The notes under the pieces: generated by a model
What the model saw: the letters and a program-made list of their open reading frames with translations, nothing else
What the model was told of the DNA's origin: nothing
Databases searched by the model: none
Program-made: the position numbers and the translations under genes
Assembly (NCBI GenBank): GCA_040216735.1
Contig: JAVJOO010000003.1
Location: 326,746 to 390,745, forward strand
Length of the DNA: 64,000 bases
DNA from: Alphaproteobacteria bacterium
GTDB lineage: Bacteria > Pseudomonadota > Alphaproteobacteria > SHVP01
Direction of reading: 5' to 3'
In this document: piece after piece, positions 61,709 through 64,000 of the stretch
Layout of the letters: each line of letters starts with the position of its first letter
Position numbering within the stretch: the first letter of the stretch is position 1

Positions 61709-61870
61709 CGATGCCCTCCCTGGCCCAACGTTTGGCGAATGAACCGTTCAAGCCTAGGAGATTGGCGCAAGTGCAGATGTGCGCGCCGTCACATTTTGCG
61801 CGGATATGCGCGAGGCTATGGCCAAGAAGCAACCAAAGGTTGAGGCGGTCGGGGGCCTTGGAATTCCTGG

Positions 61871-64000
61871 TTAGCCTGCCATTACGGGTTCAATCTTCGC
61901 CGCGCAGTACTTGAACTCGGGGATTTTGCCGAAGGGGTCGAGCGCCGGATTGGTCAATAGGTTCGCGGCGGCCTCGGCATAGCAGAACGGCATGAAAACC
62001 ATGCCTTCCGGGACTCCAGAATCGATGCGTATGGCAATTTCGATCGCGCCGCGCCGGGTTTTCAGGCGGACTCTTTGGCCGACGGAAAGACCCAGGGCCT
62101 CGATGTCGTTAGGGGAAAGATGGGCATGGGCCTCGGGTTCGAGATCGTCAAGCACATCGGCACGCCGGGTCATTGCGCCGGTGTGCCAATGTTCCAGCAA
62201 TCGACCGGTGCTGAGAATAAGCGGGTACTCGGGATCGGTCGGCTCGTCCGGAGCGATGATGGCCGCCGGTACGAATCGGCCGCGCTTGCTCGGCGTCGGA
62301 AATCCGTCGGCAAATATCACGTCGTGGCCGGCATGGGTCTCGTCGTCGCACGGATAGGTTACCGCGCCTTCGCGCTCCAACCGTTCCCAGGTAATTCCCT
62401 TGATCGAGGGCATGCATGTGCGCATTTCGCGAAACACGTCGCGCGGATGGTCGTAGCGCCAGTCGAGACCAAGTCGCCGCGCCAGTTCCTGAATGATCCA
62501 AAGGTCTTGCTTCGCGTCACCCGGCAGCGGCAGCGCATGGCGGCCCAACTGCACGCGGCGGTCGGTGTTTGTGAAGGTGCCGTCTTTTTCGGGAAAAGCT
62601 GAGGCAGGCAAAATGACGTCGGCGTAACATGCCGTCTCCGTCAAGAAAATATCCTGAACGACGAGGTGTTTCAGCTTCGCCAGGGCGGCCCGAGTGTGGT
62701 TTAGATTAGGGTCTGACATCGCTGGGTTCTCGCCCATGATGTACATCCCCTCGATGGTTCCGTCGTGAATGGCGTCGGTGATTTCGACGACGGTCAGTCC
62801 TTTCTTTGGGTCGAGTTCGGCTTCCCATAGGGCTTCGAAGCGGCTGTGGGCGGCGGGGTCTTCGACGCTGGTGTAGTCGGGGAAGAACATCGGGATCAAT
62901 CCGACATCGGACGCCCCTTGTACGTTGTTTTGGCCCCGTAGCGGATGAAGCCCGGTACCAGGCCGCCCGATTTGCCCGCACATCAAGGCCAATGAAATTA
63001 AGCAGCGGGCGTTGTCGGTGCCGTGAATGTGTTGGCTGATTCCCATGCCCCAGAAGATCATCGCTGCACTCGCTCGGCCATAGATGCGGGCGACCTCGCG
63101 CAAGGTATCGGGCGGAACGCCGCACACTTCCGACATCGCTTCGGGCGAGAACGCTTGGAGATGATCGCGCATCGCATCGAAGCCGTCGGTATGGCTGGCG
63201 ATATAGGGTCGGTCGACCAGATCCTCTTCGACGATCACGTGCATGATTGCGTTCAACAGCGCAACATCGGTGCCCGGCTTGAATTGAACCATGTGCGTCG
63301 CGTGGCGACCCAGGGCTTCGCCACGAGGGTCGAGTACAATCAGTTCCGTCCCGTTCTTGACCGCGTTCTTGAAAAAGGTCGCCGCGACGGGGTGATTGAC
63401 CGAGGTGTTGGAGCCGATCACGACGATCACATCGGTATTCTTGACTTCGGCAAAGGGCGCCGTGACCGCGCCGGAACCGATGGTTTCGATCAAGGCTGCG
63501 ACCGACGAGGCATGGCACAGCCGCGTGCAGTGATCGACATTGTTGGTGCCGAACCCGGCGCGCACGAGTTTTTGAAAGAGATAGGCTTCTTCGTTCGAGC
63601 CTTTAGCGCTGCCAAACCCCGCGAGGCCGGCGCCGCCCTTGGAATCGCGGATGGCGGATAATCCCCTTGCCGCGACATCCAAGGCCTCGTCCCAGGTGGC
63701 CTCGCGGAAGTGGGAGCGGGGATCGACTGGATCGACATCGGGATGCAGGGCTTTGGCGACACCCTCCTTGCGAATCAACGGAACCTTGAGCCGCTGGGGG
63801 TGGCTAACGTAGTCGAAGCCAAATCGCCCTTTGACGCATAGGCGCCCCTTATTTGCCGGGCCGTCGCGTCCGCTCACATAGACCAGTGAGTCGTCCTTGA
63901 CATGGTAGGTCAGTTGGCAACCGACGCCGCAATAGGGACAAACGCTGTCGACCTTGCGGTCGATCGTGGCGGTGAGGGCTTCCTTGGCGGGGGCGAGCGC
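61871..64000 (-). CDS. fdhA: Formate dehydrogenase alpha (catalytic) subunit, N terminus outside window
   Basis: This molybdopterin oxidoreductase of the formate dehydrogenase group is cut by the window end; about 709 residues remain. The N-terminal [4Fe-4S] motif VCPYCGVGCQLTYH is present, read through to base 64000. The Mo ligand is cysteine (TRLCHASSV) rather than selenocysteine. Later landmarks are VVIGSNTSVNHPVAA, GRPGTGLHPLRGQNNVQG and the C-terminal MPFCYAEAAANLLTNPALD. A GTG at 63877 is internal. Products of the adjacent fdhD and mobA would serve it. NAD-linked partners would lie beyond the window. Confidence 0.93.
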   Translation of the reverse strand, partial: ALAPAKEALTATIDRKVDSVCPYCGVGCQLTYHVKDDSLVYVSGRDGPANKGRLCVKGRFGFDYVSHPQRLKVPLIRKEGVAKALHPDVDPVDPRSHFREATWDEALDVAARGLSAIRDSKGGAGLAGFGSAKGSNEEAYLFQKLVRAGFGTNNVDHCTRLCHASSVAALIETIGSGAVTAPFAEVKNTDVIVVIGSNTSVNHPVAATFFKNAVKNGTELIVLDPRGEALGRHATHMVQFKPGTDVALLNAIMHVIVEEDLVDRPYIASHTDGFDAMRDHLQAFSPEAMSEVCGVPPDTLREVARIYGRASAAMIFWGMGISQHIHGTDNARCLISLALMCGQIGRPGTGLHPLRGQNNVQGASDVGLIPMFFPDYTSVEDPAAHSRFEALWEAELDPKKGLTVVEITDAIHDGTIEGMYIMGENPAMSDPNLNHTRAALAKLKHLVVQDIFLTETACYADVILPASAFPEKDGTFTNTDRRVQLGRHALPLPGDAKQDLWIIQELARRLGLDWRYDHPRDVFREMRTCMPSIKGITWERLEREGAVTYPCDDETHAGHDVIFADGFPTPSKRGRFVPAAIIAPDEPTDPEYPLILSTGRLLEHWHTGAMTRRADVLDDLEPEAHAHLSPNDIEALGLSVGQRVRLKTRRGAIEIAIRIDSGVPEGMVFMPFCYAEAAANLLTNPALDPFGKIPEFKYCAAKIEPVMAG

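Noticed and set aside
1-64000. CRISPR arrays, insertion sequences, prophage
   Set aside because: No regularly spaced repeats, transposase, integrase or phage structural genes were seen.

Overview
The window looks like chromosomal DNA from a GC-rich alphaproteobacterium, probably a free-living member of the Rhodospirillales or a neighbouring order. This rests on gene content and style: the mreC-mreD-PBP2-rodA order, a FixK/FnrN-type FNR with a Cx2Cx7C motif, long PstC and PstA proteins, and many GTG/TTG starts with 4-base ATGA/GTGA overlaps. The genus cannot be named from sequence alone. No insertion sequence, prophage, integrase or CRISPR array was seen. The first and last genes run off the window.

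Layout: 1-4.3 kb is the rod-shape cluster (mreC partial, mreD, mrdA, rodA), facing an ABC-F ATPase. At 6.3-8.1 kb are tRNA-Lys(CTT) and glnS. From 8.1 to 21.9 kb there is a mixed region: a flavin-dependent acyl-CoA-dehydrogenase-like oxygenase coupled to an AI-2E-type permease, an SDR, a methyltransferase, a YihY membrane protein, an AllA-like ureidoglycolate lyase, an oxygen-sensing FNR, a permease-UspA pair preceded by a near-consensus FNR box, Sel1 and pentapeptide-repeat proteins, and an enoyl-reductase-like MDR. From 22.0 to 29.3 kb is a complete phosphate regulon (phoR-pstSCAB-phoU-phoB) with a tandem Pho box and an intercistronic terminator. From 29.4 to 35.4 kb are signalling genes (sigma-54 response regulator, Hpt, CheY-like regulator, CBS protein), a second pentapeptide protein and two unusual alpha/beta hydrolases. 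From 35.7 to 43.8 kb are small catabolic-type genes and a peptide-type ABC importer without a binding protein, followed by a bicupin.

From 44 to 64 kb the theme is molybdenum. Three adjacent paralogous xanthine-dehydrogenase-type molybdopterin subunits lie on the minus strand without small or medium subunits, and continue into DUF1800, DUF1501 and GST genes. Next come an AbrB-type membrane protein, an aspartoacylase-like enzyme and NAD kinase, which are translationally coupled. Then come moaA and a divergent fdhD-mobA-modE operon around a perfect inverted repeat resembling a ModE site, and finally a formate dehydrogenase catalytic subunit running off the end. MoaA, MobA and FdhD would make and mature the cofactor for the formate dehydrogenase. 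The triple XDH-like array would also draw on early cofactor synthesis.

The most unusual items are the partnerless triple XDH-family array, the ModE protein without a Mop domain beside its likely operator, a PhoR without membrane segments, two hydrolases with threonine at the nucleophile position, and a nearly identical 23-base leader in front of two unrelated genes.
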